Shown here: piece by piece, positions 10,401 through 20,800 of the stretch | Layout of the letters: every line of letters starts with the position of its first letter | Numbering within the stretch: the stretch's first letter is position 1 | NCBI GenBank assembly: GCA_046329575.1 | Contig: JAXLUJ010000008.1 | Location: forward strand, 62,001-126,000 | Origin: UBA1941 sp046329575 | GTDB lineage: Bacteria; Bacteroidota; Bacteroidia; Chitinophagales; LD1 | DNA length: 64,000 nt | Direction: 5' to 3' | Program-made: the position numbers and the translations under genes | The notes under the pieces: model-generated | Database searches by the model: none | Told to the model about the DNA's origin: nothing | What the model saw: the letters and a program-made list of their open reading frames with translations, nothing else

Positions 10401-13400
10401 TCAGAAATGGAACACATGATCATGTATGGATTCGATTACATAAAGTAAAAAATCTGAATCCTATTCAATTGGCTGCATTGCAAACCCTTCGTTTGGAATT
10501 GGAGCATCTCGCCTATCCCGGATCGAACATTTATGAAGAAGCACAGAATGCTGCCGACAATGGCGATGCAGGCGATGCCGCGCTTAGCATCATCAAAGGC
10601 ATGTTTGCCATTATTGGAGAGATCCAAAATTTACTCACCGGTTTTAATAATGCATCCTTAATGCGCGGAAAATGCAGGAAAGTGCATGGCGATATGTGGC
10701 AATCCTGGATTCGGTTGAGCAATCCCGATGGGAAAAAGAAAGGTGGTGGAGAGCGTGTTAAGAAAGTAGCACTGAAAGATAATTGGAGCGCTATGGTAGC
10801 TTCTGAAAGTGATGCATCGTACGGCCAGGAGTATAGCTATACCACAAAAGATGAATTCGGAAATGAAATCAGCAGCGGTGTAGCGCAATGGGAGCCTACG
10901 GTTGGCAATGAAGAATTGCTACAGCATCTTCCCATAACGGTTGAAGAAGAAGTGATGTTGGCGCCAAACAACTTCTACTTCACTGAAAAACCTTATGGTG
11001 AATCGCTCTATCCATCGGCTTCGGTTACTTACAGCGAAGTGAAGGTAGAGAGTATTGGAAATGCGGGGCATAATCGCACCGGAACCGGCTCTACAGTTCA
11101 TAAATTCTATACGGCCCGCGATTTTCCAACGATCTCAAAAAATACAGGAATCAAGTTAAACCCGCCGCCACAATTCAGCTTCCCAAATCCGTTCAACATT
11201 CTGTTTGGCCAAACTATGGCTGCTGTTCAGGGATTTTATGTGGAAGTGAATGATATGCACGGTAAGAAAAAATCGGAAGAGCTATTTAGCCAGAACGGTA
11301 GTTTGGTTAAAGGAACTTACTACGAATATGCGGTGAAAAATCCTTCAGCTCCGAATAAGGAACTCGATAATGAAGTGAGTGTAGTAAGCAAAGATGGTAC
11401 TATTTCCAAAGCCTTGATGGGAATTGACTATGACGTTTGGCACGACTACCGTCAGGAAGAAACCAAAGTAGTGTCGGCAGGACTTTCCGTGAATGTAGAA
11501 ATTGATTATGTGCCATTTGGTATTCCCATTGTTTTCCCGTGGTTGTGGCCCACCATCAGCACCGACAAGCGCGATTTTCAATCGGCCACTACAACCAAGT
11601 TTGTGAAGAAGATGGGTGTGCTGAAGAAGGTTAGAGTAATTGATAATGGCAGCAGTATTGATACCGAGAATAAGATATACGATGCTGAAACCGGTCAGGT
11701 ACTACTAACGCGAACCACCAATGAGTTTAAGGACGATATCTACAATTTTACTTATCCGGCGCATTGGGCTTATGATGGTATGGCGCAGGCTTACAAAAAC
11801 ATTTCAGCCAGGTTTGGAACGCATACCGGTTACACGGTGGCGAATGGAGTGATTCCAGGTACGATAGCGCCATTTTTTGTGGAGGGCGATGAAGTGATGG
11901 TTAAGGCGAATGGAGGCGCCGTTAGTTCTGATAAAAGCTGGGTGGTAAGTCCTAACGGATCGAATAAGATTTTGGTTGATGCCTCGGGAAATCCGGTGAA
12001 CTATAATACTCCGGTGGCATTGAGTATCATTCGTTCAGGAAGAAGAAACCAGGCACAAACACCGATAGCTCAGTTGGCTACACGTGCCGATGCCAAAGCG
12101 AATCCGAATCCGGTTGTTGGAAACATTTCGAGCCTGATGAATACCGACATCATTAAAACCGGCGCTACGCAATTTGATGACACCTGGAGAACAACTTGTA
12201 AGTTGATGCAGGTTCAAAGTTCTGACTCAAAATGTGATACAATCACTTGCGATGTAGGATATGCTGCATTTTTACAGCGATTGTTTAAAAGCAATTATTT
12301 ATTTGCCAACGCTAGTCAGGGTGTTACATTAAATGACATCATTAATACTCCGTTTACTCCTACTACGTTGCCACTTTGCCAGGAAAGTAATCCGGCTTGG
12401 CCTTGGGGAAGTTCAACTAATTCAAACATAAGTACATTCCAGACTTGGTTATTGAATCATGGCTTTAACTTGAATGAGCTATTTGTTTTCGATCAAATAA
12501 TTCCTTACGGATCGGCACCAAACCACTATGAGATTCTGGAATATCGTGCAAATATAGGCCATGGATACAGGTTTAGCATTTTACTAACAAGTTGTGAAGA
12601 TGCCAATTTACCTAGGGCAAACCCAGTTCAGGAGATGTTTACTGCTGCCCTGCAGAATATTGGTAACAACCCTGGCGGTGTTCCTTCAGCACCTGGCTGT
12701 GAATTATATCTGAAAGAGTATTGCTATTCCATGCACAGTAATCCATTAAAATTCTGTGAAGAGTTTGACCGTAATTTTAATAATCCTGACCAGTCTAATG
12801 TTACAGCCTTTATACCTGGCTATAAAGCGCAGTTAGGAAATAATGGAGAATATTATTGTTCAGAAGCAGCCACATGTATTAATGGGCAGATGCTTTGGCT
12901 TTATATCCCTGCTTATTTCATTCGTTGCAGCAGCAAACCTTCTGTTGCCTGCAAAAACCTTGCATTAGATCGACCTATCAATCCTTATGCCGTAGGTATT
13001 CGCGGTAATTGGCGTCAGAAAAAAGCGTTTACGTATTATACCGATCGCAACAACATTCAGGCGCCTAACCAAACCAATATTCGCAAGGATGGCAAGATCG
13101 ACAACTACAATCCGTTTTGGACCTACAATGCTAGCGCTCAAAAATGGGTGAGCAACACTACTGATCCAAAATGGGTTTGGACAAACGAGATGACCAACTA
13201 CGACCACAAGGGTAATGAAGTGGAGAATAAAAATGCACTTGGTCAGTTCTCAGCTGCATTGTTTGGATACAATCGAAGTTTGAATACAGCAGTAGGTTTC
13301 AATGCCCGCTATCGCCAGTTGGCTTTTGATGGCTTTGAAGACTATGCTTTCCGCCAAAATTGCACTGCTCTTCCTTGCGAAATCGATCACTGGAAATTCC

Positions 13401-14071
13401 TGGATGCGCATTTGGCTGGCCAGCAGGGGGCAGGGAATGCCGTAATCAGTACCGAGCAATCACATTCTGGAAGATATAGTTTGAAGCTTTCCGGCAATAG
13501 CAATATTTCGAATTCTTATCCGATTGAAGATAACAGCGGCGCATTGATAGAAGCCGATGCCAGCGGATCGAAATATCTATTGCGAAAAGGAGGTTGTTTA
13601 CCACTATTCAGTCCTGATCCCGATCAGAAGTATGTGCTTAGCGGTTGGGCCAAAGAAACGCGCGACTGTAACGATCACTCCGCGTTGCAATGTTCAGTAG
13701 ATGTAATTATTGACGGAAATGCACAGTCTTTCACGTTCACACCAAATGCTGTGCAGGTTGAAGGCTGGACGCGTTTTGAATGGGAGTTTACAATTCCGCC
13801 GGGCGCTACAAACATCAGCGTGAAACTGAAGTCGGGATCTAATGTAGCCTTCTTTGATGACCTGCGGATTTTCCCATACAACGGCAACATGAAGAGTTTT
13901 GTTTATGATCCGGTAAACCTGCGCCTAATGGCTACGCTTGATGAAAACAATTTCGCCACATTCTATGAGTATGATGATGATGGTACGCTGCAACGCGTGA
14001 AGAAAGAAACACAACGCGGAGTAGTAACGCTGAAGGAAACACGTTCAAATTTCAAACCAAATAATCCTTAA
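7457..14071 (+). CDS. giant secreted Rhs-associated protein, 2204 aa
   Basis: N-terminal partner of the giant pair. A long, very basic signal peptide (RRHKRK then a hydrophobic stretch, residues 1-34) is followed by a segment with PVGTTEMVDPGSGDFNYNIP and WVGLGWSLAPGAI (residues ~50-110), the entry typical of Bacteroidota Rhs/insecticidal-toxin-like giants. Residues ~130-310 are Gly-rich strands. Residues ~1580-1840 are Cys-rich. Residues ~1975-2140 look like a galactose-binding-like jelly roll (HSGRYSLKLS, VLSGWAKE, AFFDDLRIFP). The end has YD-type repeats (FVYDPVNLRLMATLDENN, FYEYDDDGTLQRVK). There is no C-terminal toxin or sorting domain. It probably works together with the 3526-aa protein, whose gene follows after one small gene. 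Frame is open throughout with no sign of decay. Confidence 0.85.
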   Translation: MKTQTFRRHKRKFALFFLGLEVVQIFMPLQTLALTSGPKQPEFAGFEPVGTTEMVDPGSGDFNYNIPLIDVDGYPLNLSYKGGSSMEQEATWVGLGWSLAPGAINRTKRGVPDDFKGDVTEVHRYTKPNITVGVGGGGDIELCGFLGLSAGGGLFFNNYKGPGYETNAGINVSKGNSLSAGLTASFNSQSGLDLGISLGLKEDGAKLGLGLGMNSRRGLKALSFDVSKTITSAGGATPMSGSLGTASAGGSYSFQGPTYTPGTKLKTTDVSVNLHVKLGADIMVFNGSGSIKGYFTMQKVDNKVDMEHHYGTLYSQYATNAEDVLDFNREKDIPVKKQTKMLPLTFGTFDLFAAEGNGVGGQYRVFRNDNGPFFDPYRKSQSIGIDGGFELSVGIPIGGPAFGSYVRIGGEGNGDRSETETKKWVTENGCENLTKYKDYANDNLYEPAYMKDASEQVPLRNAAFYNNTVNTGPTSPQLNDDNQSSFPAGFLSQSRDDRSVRNSVMSYMTAEEADKVGLEKQLHNYTPGVISYGDCNPQQIASMPRVSGPRKAHHFSEMSITQNDGRRFVFGLPIYNLKEKDVSFRINRFQNGTPVDLIDYVPGQDNTTDNNRLVDHYFNSQETPAYATAFLLTGVLSPDYVDLTGDGISDDDLGSAHKFNYSKVSDFKWRAPIEENKASYQEGWNSKALDQTANYSYGEKEQWYMHSIESKDFVAVFYLEDREDGLAVKGENGGVDNSCTRPKCLKKISLFAKSELKANGANAVPIKEVHFEYDYSLCPGTPNAYNFANNPNKGKLTLKKVYFTYGKSNKGKLSAYKFDYKNASVPYDRKNCDRWGNYQNIVTGNFPFHSIFPYTIQNATERNNDAGTWCLNQITIPSGGLITVDYEADDYAYVQNKRAGQMFTVEGFGSSENGTGSTSIDGQYVYVKLPSAVADKNELSRRYFADLEGQLYFNCFVHIDPTTTANTYERVKGYATIEDFGFRNGTHDHVWIRLHKVKNLNPIQLAALQTLRLELEHLAYPGSNIYEEAQNAADNGDAGDAALSIIKGMFAIIGEIQNLLTGFNNASLMRGKCRKVHGDMWQSWIRLSNPDGKKKGGGERVKKVALKDNWSAMVASESDASYGQEYSYTTKDEFGNEISSGVAQWEPTVGNEELLQHLPITVEEEVMLAPNNFYFTEKPYGESLYPSASVTYSEVKVESIGNAGHNRTGTGSTVHKFYTARDFPTISKNTGIKLNPPPQFSFPNPFNILFGQTMAAVQGFYVEVNDMHGKKKSEELFSQNGSLVKGTYYEYAVKNPSAPNKELDNEVSVVSKDGTISKALMGIDYDVWHDYRQEETKVVSAGLSVNVEIDYVPFGIPIVFPWLWPTISTDKRDFQSATTTKFVKKMGVLKKVRVIDNGSSIDTENKIYDAETGQVLLTRTTNEFKDDIYNFTYPAHWAYDGMAQAYKNISARFGTHTGYTVANGVIPGTIAPFFVEGDEVMVKANGGAVSSDKSWVVSPNGSNKILVDASGNPVNYNTPVALSIIRSGRRNQAQTPIAQLATRADAKANPNPVVGNISSLMNTDIIKTGATQFDDTWRTTCKLMQVQSSDSKCDTITCDVGYAAFLQRLFKSNYLFANASQGVTLNDIINTPFTPTTLPLCQESNPAWPWGSSTNSNISTFQTWLLNHGFNLNELFVFDQIIPYGSAPNHYEILEYRANIGHGYRFSILLTSCEDANLPRANPVQEMFTAALQNIGNNPGGVPSAPGCELYLKEYCYSMHSNPLKFCEEFDRNFNNPDQSNVTAFIPGYKAQLGNNGEYYCSEAATCINGQMLWLYIPAYFIRCSSKPSVACKNLALDRPINPYAVGIRGNWRQKKAFTYYTDRNNIQAPNQTNIRKDGKIDNYNPFWTYNASAQKWVSNTTDPKWVWTNEMTNYDHKGNEVENKNALGQFSAALFGYNRSLNTAVGFNARYRQLAFDGFEDYAFRQNCTALPCEIDHWKFLDAHLAGQQGAGNAVISTEQSHSGRYSLKLSGNSNISNSYPIEDNSGALIEADASGSKYLLRKGGCLPLFSPDPDQKYVLSGWAKETRDCNDHSALQCSVDVIIDGNAQSFTFTPNAVQVEGWTRFEWEFTIPPGATNISVKLKSGSNVAFFDDLRIFPYNGNMKSFVYDPVNLRLMATLDENNFATFYEYDDDGTLQRVKKETQRGVVTLKETRSNFKPNNP

Positions 14072-14075
14072 CAGT

Positions 14076-14816
14076 ATGCATAATATACATCTGAAAATTA
14101 GTGGGATGCTGATGGTGCTAAGCAGTATGTTGTTCGCCGCACCTCCCTCTGCACAACAAGATCTTCACGAAGTAGAGAAGATCAGAAACTACTACCAGAT
14201 CAAAGGGTATTTCGAAACAGATATAGAATCGAATTATTATGCCGGTGTAACTGAAGTAAAACCGTATCTGAAGCAAAATGTAAAACTGGTTTATTCAAAA
14301 GATGCCGTTTACTATGGCGTAAATGAGGTGGAAGTATTTGCCATGCATAATGCTATGGTTCAGGTGAATAAACCTAGTCATGAGATTTATGTGCAGCAAT
14401 GGACGCCGGATGCAGATCGAAATCCATATAGCTTTTCTTGGATGGATAGTTTGCTGAAGTCGAAAAAACTAACCTTAAAAGTTACTGACCTTCAGAACGG
14501 CAAGGCAATGATGGTGATGTATTCTTCGGCCACCACCAATACGTATAAAATCTGGTATGAAAAGGCAACCGGCAAAATCGAACAACTGGAAATGCAGATG
14601 CCTACGCAGTTTAGTTCGCAGAACGGAAAGCCTATTCAATACAGCCGGATGCAATTGATTTATCGCAACGCTGTAAAACATGAGGGTACTTTTCCTTTTT
14701 CCAGATACGATTCAAAAAAGTATGTAAATGTAAATGGAAAAAAAGCATCCCTAACGGCTTCTTCTAAAGGGTATAAACTGAACGATTACCTGAACCTAAA
14801 TGTCAATTCTAAATAA
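14076..14816 (+). CDS. small secreted protein between the two Rhs giants
   Basis: A 246-aa protein with a signal peptide (hydrophobic residues 8-24, cleavage near PSAQ/QD). The mature part contains repeated beta strands and a KIWYEKATGKIEQLEM segment; the overall look recalls LolA/LolB-like or DUF-type periplasmic binding folds, but I cannot assign a family. The start codon is 4 bp after the stop of the 2204-aa giant and the stop is 19 bp before the 3526-aa giant, so it is embedded in the operon. A chaperone or adaptor role for the giants is possible and only inferred. Confidence 0.75.
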   Translation: MHNIHLKISGMLMVLSSMLFAAPPSAQQDLHEVEKIRNYYQIKGYFETDIESNYYAGVTEVKPYLKQNVKLVYSKDAVYYGVNEVEVFAMHNAMVQVNKPSHEIYVQQWTPDADRNPYSFSWMDSLLKSKKLTLKVTDLQNGKAMMVMYSSATTNTYKIWYEKATGKIEQLEMQMPTQFSSQNGKPIQYSRMQLIYRNAVKHEGTFPFSRYDSKKYVNVNGKKASLTASSKGYKLNDYLNLNVNSK

Positions 14817-14835
14817 CTGAATAAAATTCCTGACT

Positions 14836-17800
14836 ATGAAAAAGTGGAATATTATCCTTCAACTACTCTTCTGGTCGATTGCTTTTTCAGGCAGCGCAAC
14901 TGCAAGCACTCGCGATGAATATGTAGCGTCAATAACAGGCGCCAACTTCCAAATTTATCCGGGAAGTGGATCGGCGGGAGTTTCCGGGGTATATGATCCC
15001 ATTCACTGGGGTGGAAATTACGGAGCCACTGTGGTTCAGGATAATTTGTTGCGCACTCAGGTAGAATTTTCTATTGACAATGGAGCCGGTATTCCTTTAA
15101 ACAATCCTTTCAGTTGTAAAGTATCGCTATTGGTTTATTATGTGTCAACAGGTTCCGGAATAACTTCTGAAAGTTATGATTTGGAGTTAAACTACGACCC
15201 TAATACTCAAAACACTTCGGCATTTAAGACCATTAAAGTAAAGGATGGTTCATTTGCTGTTTTTACCAGCATCACGAACATCATATTTAACGGCCCTGCT
15301 TATAGTCAACGTCCGGATGTGTTCCGAATTGACAGCCGTGTAATTGTTGATCGGGATTATGTTTTTAACTGTAATGGAAGTCCGGGAAGTATATCAATTT
15401 CCCAAAATCCTTCGATCCATGAAAATGAAGTAACCATTGCTCCGGTTGCCGGTGCCGATGAATATGATGTGGAGTGGGTGTTTTTTGATGCTCAATCCTA
15501 CACTGCAACCCAAATTTTTTCCGGAATAAACTATGGTGATTTCTTCCGTAATAATGCTACCCGGGTAACCTTGAAGAGCACCGATCTGCTCACTTACAAA
15601 CAGCCTTTTTTCTATCCGAATGGTATTGCTTTATATCGTTACCGTGCAGCACATTATACTCCTGATCACATTCGGGAAGTAACGAAGTGGCAACCTGCTG
15701 ATAATACATTGCCGTCGCTGTATAGTCCGTTGGCATTAGGTGGAACAAATGTGCCGGATATGAACTGGCAGTATGAATTGCATTTGTCTGAAGGAGGCAA
15801 AACACTTCCTTCGGTAAAGTATTATGATGGTTCACAGCGCGTACGTCAGGAAGTAAGTCGTTCTTCTTCTGATGAAATGACAGTGGTGGGTCAAACTATA
15901 TATGACCACGAGGGCCGTCCGGCAATGAAGGTGATGCCTTCTCCCACCTATATTAAGCCACTTTCTTACTATTCCGGTTTTAGTTTGAACGGATCCGGCC
16001 AGCCTTATTCCGCTCAGGATTTCGACGTTGATCCTTGTGAGATCGATCCTCCGGCTATGCAGCAGAATAATCCGAACAATTATGGATCGGCCTGGTATTA
16101 TTCTGATTTCAATACACACAAAAACACCAAGCCTGATGCATTTATACCGGATGCAGATGGCTATCCATACACTATCACTGAATTTACACCCGATGCTACT
16201 GGTCGTGTAAAACGTCAAGGCGGTGCCGGCGAAGAATTGCGTTTTGGTGGTCAGCACGTTACTCAGAATTATTACGGAAAGCCAACACAAGAGGAGTTGG
16301 ATTTGATGTTTGGAAATGAAGTAGGTTATGCAGAACATTATTCAAAGAATGCAGTTAAGGATGCGAATGGTCAGGTAAGTGTTACTTACCAGGATGCTCA
16401 TGGCAGAACCATTGCAACCGCGCTGGCCGGAACGCCGCCATCAAATTTGGAAGCGTTGAGCAATTATCCGGCTGCTGCTACGCCTGTAACTTCCGATATT
16501 TTGAACGATCCGCAATTAGCCGATGGTAATTCACTTACTTCTTCCTATGATTTCATTGTTACCTCAGCCGGTGATCGCACTTTCGATTATAAACTTGAAC
16601 CGAAGTCGTTTACACCACCATGTCCGGCAAATAGTGATTTGTGTTTCGAGTGTTTATATGATGTAACCATTACGGTTACTGACGACTGCGGTAACACATT
16701 TAACAGCGGCCAGCCATTTGTACAAACATTCCATAACTATACCATAACGGATCTGCTACCCGATGGCTATGATTATGATTCCAGTTGTGCCAGACCCGAT
16801 CATGGTATCGATCCTCCGGGATTTACATTAAATCTTCCGGTTGGTCATTATAATATCACAAAGAAATTAAGCGTGCCGCGCCAAGTGGCCGATGAGTATG
16901 CACAAATATGGTTGCGTAACAACACTTGCGCCAAAACATTCCAAAGTTTCTTAGATGAAGCCACAGCGCAACTTGATTTTGGAATGTGTAATCTCACTTG
17001 TGCGCAATGTTCTACTCGTGTAAATAATCCGAATTACAAAACCGATCTGGCTACGCGAATCTTTACCGCAGGAGGAGTAACCCAAGCTGAGGCTAATGAA
17101 CAAGCCGAACTGATGTATCAGAAGGCCAAAGAGCGTTGCGATATGCTTTGCGGCACTACTTCAGGATGTATGGGCATGTATGAAATGATGTTGGGTGATG
17201 TGAGCCCGGGAGGTCAATATTGTAAGTATGCTACCAATACCACAACCCACGAAAATATTGCTGATCCAAATGATGTGCATCCGCATGCATCAGATGCATC
17301 GGGTAACCCGATATTGTTGCCAAATATACTCGCCAATATTGGAACCAATTATCCGCCATTAAAAAAATACTCTGATGTGCCGGCTGCAGAATATCAGGAT
17401 GACCAGGGTCATCAGGATTTTGTGTACTCTGATCAATTGCAGCAAATGGTTTCGCCTAATCAGTTGAGTGTAGATGAATTTGTAAAGAAGTTCCGAAGCA
17501 GTTGGGCAAAGGCGCTGGTGAAGTATCATCCGGAATATCCATACTATGAATATTGCTTGTCGCAGTCGGCAAGTGATGCCTTTGACCGTGAATTTATGCA
17601 AACCGAAAGCTATGCTGATGCTTTGGCGCATGGCTATCTGAATCCGCTGAATGTTACGCCAATCACTTCACCAAATGTAGTGAATGTGGGGGCTGGCGGC
17701 AATCCGGGAGCAGCGCCTATCGACCCGCTTTTCGCAGCGTCAACCTCCACTCTGGGGTTAATGAAAGCAAGGGGAAATATGTTGAACAATGATGTTTTCA

Positions 17801-20800
17801 GGGACGATAATTATGATTTGGTGAGTGTTTCGATATGGGATATGGCCTACATGTTAGCGATGGGGAATAAAATTGCGCAAGAGCCTCATCCAACCGGTGC
17901 CACCTATAATAACCATTTCGGTGAGCCTTCCTGCACTGCCGATTTAGATCAACAATGGAAAGTTTTCAGAAGCCTTTATATGCAACTGAAGCAACGGTAC
18001 TATAACCAATTCCGGGCAGTGGCTTTAGTAAATGCGAATCATGAATTGAATACCACTATAGGCGATGGGGTTTCCGGGCAATATGGAAACATCAACTATC
18101 CGTCTGTTGTAATTTGCGGAAGTACCTTCACAAACTGGCTGGCGCCGCAATATATGGATGCCACCGGTTATAACCATGTGATTCGGGCAAGCGCTACCGG
18201 AATTCCCGATGTTTACAATACAGTTAGCAGCGGTAGTTGTAGCATAACGAAACTACTATATAACGTTTATTTCAACCGGCAACCTCGCGTTCCTAACGAA
18301 GCGCAGATTTCGCAACTATCGAACGTTCCTGGTGTGAATACAACCAATCCGCCTATTACTACTGCATCTCAAGGTCAGGCCGCTGCCAGTGCCGCGAATA
18401 CTACCATGCAACAACAAAATGAAAGTGCCTGCGAAGGTTATGCCAGCCGTTGGATTGAATTAATTAAGCGGGAAGACCGCTGCGGCCTGTTTAGTACAGG
18501 CGATGAAACCCAACTTAAAAAAGTTTTTGTTGCAATTTGCAAATCAGGCGTAAATGCGAACCCATCGAAAATGTCGACCACAACTCCTAACAATACAGGA
18601 GTTTTGGTTGATGGCGTAATGTACTACAGCTTTCAGGATGCAATTGAAAAAATCTTACATGTAACTTCAACTGATGTTCGTTGTAATGCCTACTGGATTA
18701 CATATCCTTCACCGTATGGCGTTCCTGACCGGCCGCTCAGCGATCAGGTGATGGCCTTTCATAACGATTGCGTTTGCGACCGGTTACAATACTTCAAGCA
18801 AAAACACCAACTATCCGGTTCATCTCAAACTTTTGCACAATGGTTGAATGTAAATTACCATACTACACTTACTGAACAGGATGCCGGAATTCTGGATCAG
18901 CTTTGCACCACCCAAACCGCTTGTTTCAATGTAGATCATCCGATTACTGTACCCGATGTTTTGAGTTGCGATCGTTGTCATAACTGTGAAGAAGTAACCC
19001 GGAAATTGATAGACTTCTACGCCATTTTCCCTTCTCCGCCGGGCGGAGCCTTGGGAGATGACATGACGAATAGCGACTACCGTTTGTTGATGGAAGCTTA
19101 TTTGAATCAACAACTCGGCATGAACATGACCTTTGATGAATATCGCACCTTCCTCAATGGCTGTTCGAATTCAAGCGATGTTACCGACATCCTTACCAAT
19201 GGAGTTACCGTGAATTCACAACCGGGATGTACTCCAACAGCAACTTGTACTGCAATTAAAGCCGCAGTAGAGGCGATAAAGTTAACGCAGCCTTCAATTC
19301 ATTCTGAAGCACTGGCGGCCCTATTGAACCAACAACTTAACTGGAATGTAACCTACAACGACTATTTAGCCATAATGCGTGGATGCTATTCACAAAGTGA
19401 TTTGAATGCGTTGTTTGGTTTTGTAATAATAGATGGCCCGAGTTGCACCGCCTTAAATTTTGTGCTGGATTGGGCTAACCGTTGCACTCCGGAAAATGGC
19501 GGCGGCGACCATTCCGACCTTACAGGTTTGCTGAATTATATGTTTGGATTACAGTGGAGCTATAATGACTATATCGCGTATCAATTAAACTGCAATGCAC
19601 CTGCTTCGCAACGCTTAGCATCAAATAAAAAATCAAAGGAGGCAACGGCTTCGGTCAACCTCTTACAGAAAACAGATCTTCAGCCTCAATTTAAAAAATA
19701 TGACGGCGCATTCTTGAAAGTTAGAGACCAGGCAACAGTAAAAAATCTTGTTCGAACCAATAAATCAGGGAAACCGCTGGGTATCGAGTCGGGTTGTAAT
19801 GTAACTCAAACCTGCGGACAGATATGGTCTTTTGTTCAAAATTTTAACGCTACAACACCACCGGGATCGCCTAATTACTTCACTTTAGTAGCCGCGGCTT
19901 TAAATGCTGAGTTTGGCAATAATTTCAATGCCTGCTGTTATTTCGATTTTATGGTGAGCTGCGATGGCATGAACCATGCTTTAGAATTATTTGGTAGTGT
20001 GCCAGATTGCAGTGCCGCAACCAATTGCGGTTCAATAACTCAAAGCGCTATTCAAATAAGAGATTATCTGGTTACGCTGCAATTAAACCCTGGTGATTCT
20101 TCTTACGAACATGAAGTTGAAACCGCTCTCAACCAGCATTTTGGTTATAACTATAATTTCTGTTGCTATTACAATTATCTGGAAGCGAATTTGAATCATG
20201 GGCAGCTGCTTGAAATTATGGGCGAACACAATTGTCCGGATTCCGCGGGTTGTGGACCAATCACTAAAACGGCGGAAGAGTTGATTTCAATGATCATGCA
20301 AAGCAGTATTTCTCTCAATGACCCATCGTTTTCTGATAAAGTCCGCGATTTTTTAAATCAACAATTAGGCTACAATTACACTTTCTGCTGCTATTACAAT
20401 TACGTAGAACAAAGTATGGGTCATGCATTTGCTGTAAGCCATTTGGGTGAACATCCGGAATGTACACCTTCGAACTGCGGTCCGATTAGCGTAACTCCTG
20501 AAGAAATTCTGGTTTATATCAAGCAAAAAGGAACCGACATCCATAGTCCGACTTTCGAAACAGATCTTACAAATGCCCTCAATCAGAACTATCAATACAA
20601 TTACGACTTCTGCTGCTATTATAATTACTTACTTACCCATTACGCCGCAAATGATATTGCGGAGTGGTTAGGTTTACATCCGGAATGTTCGGCAACTGAT
20701 TGTGGTGAAATAAAAGAGAACGTAAAAGATTTACTTCGCTTTATAAAACAGCTTCAACTTGACCAAAACGCTCCGGATTTTACCACGCAAGTTAGCCAGG

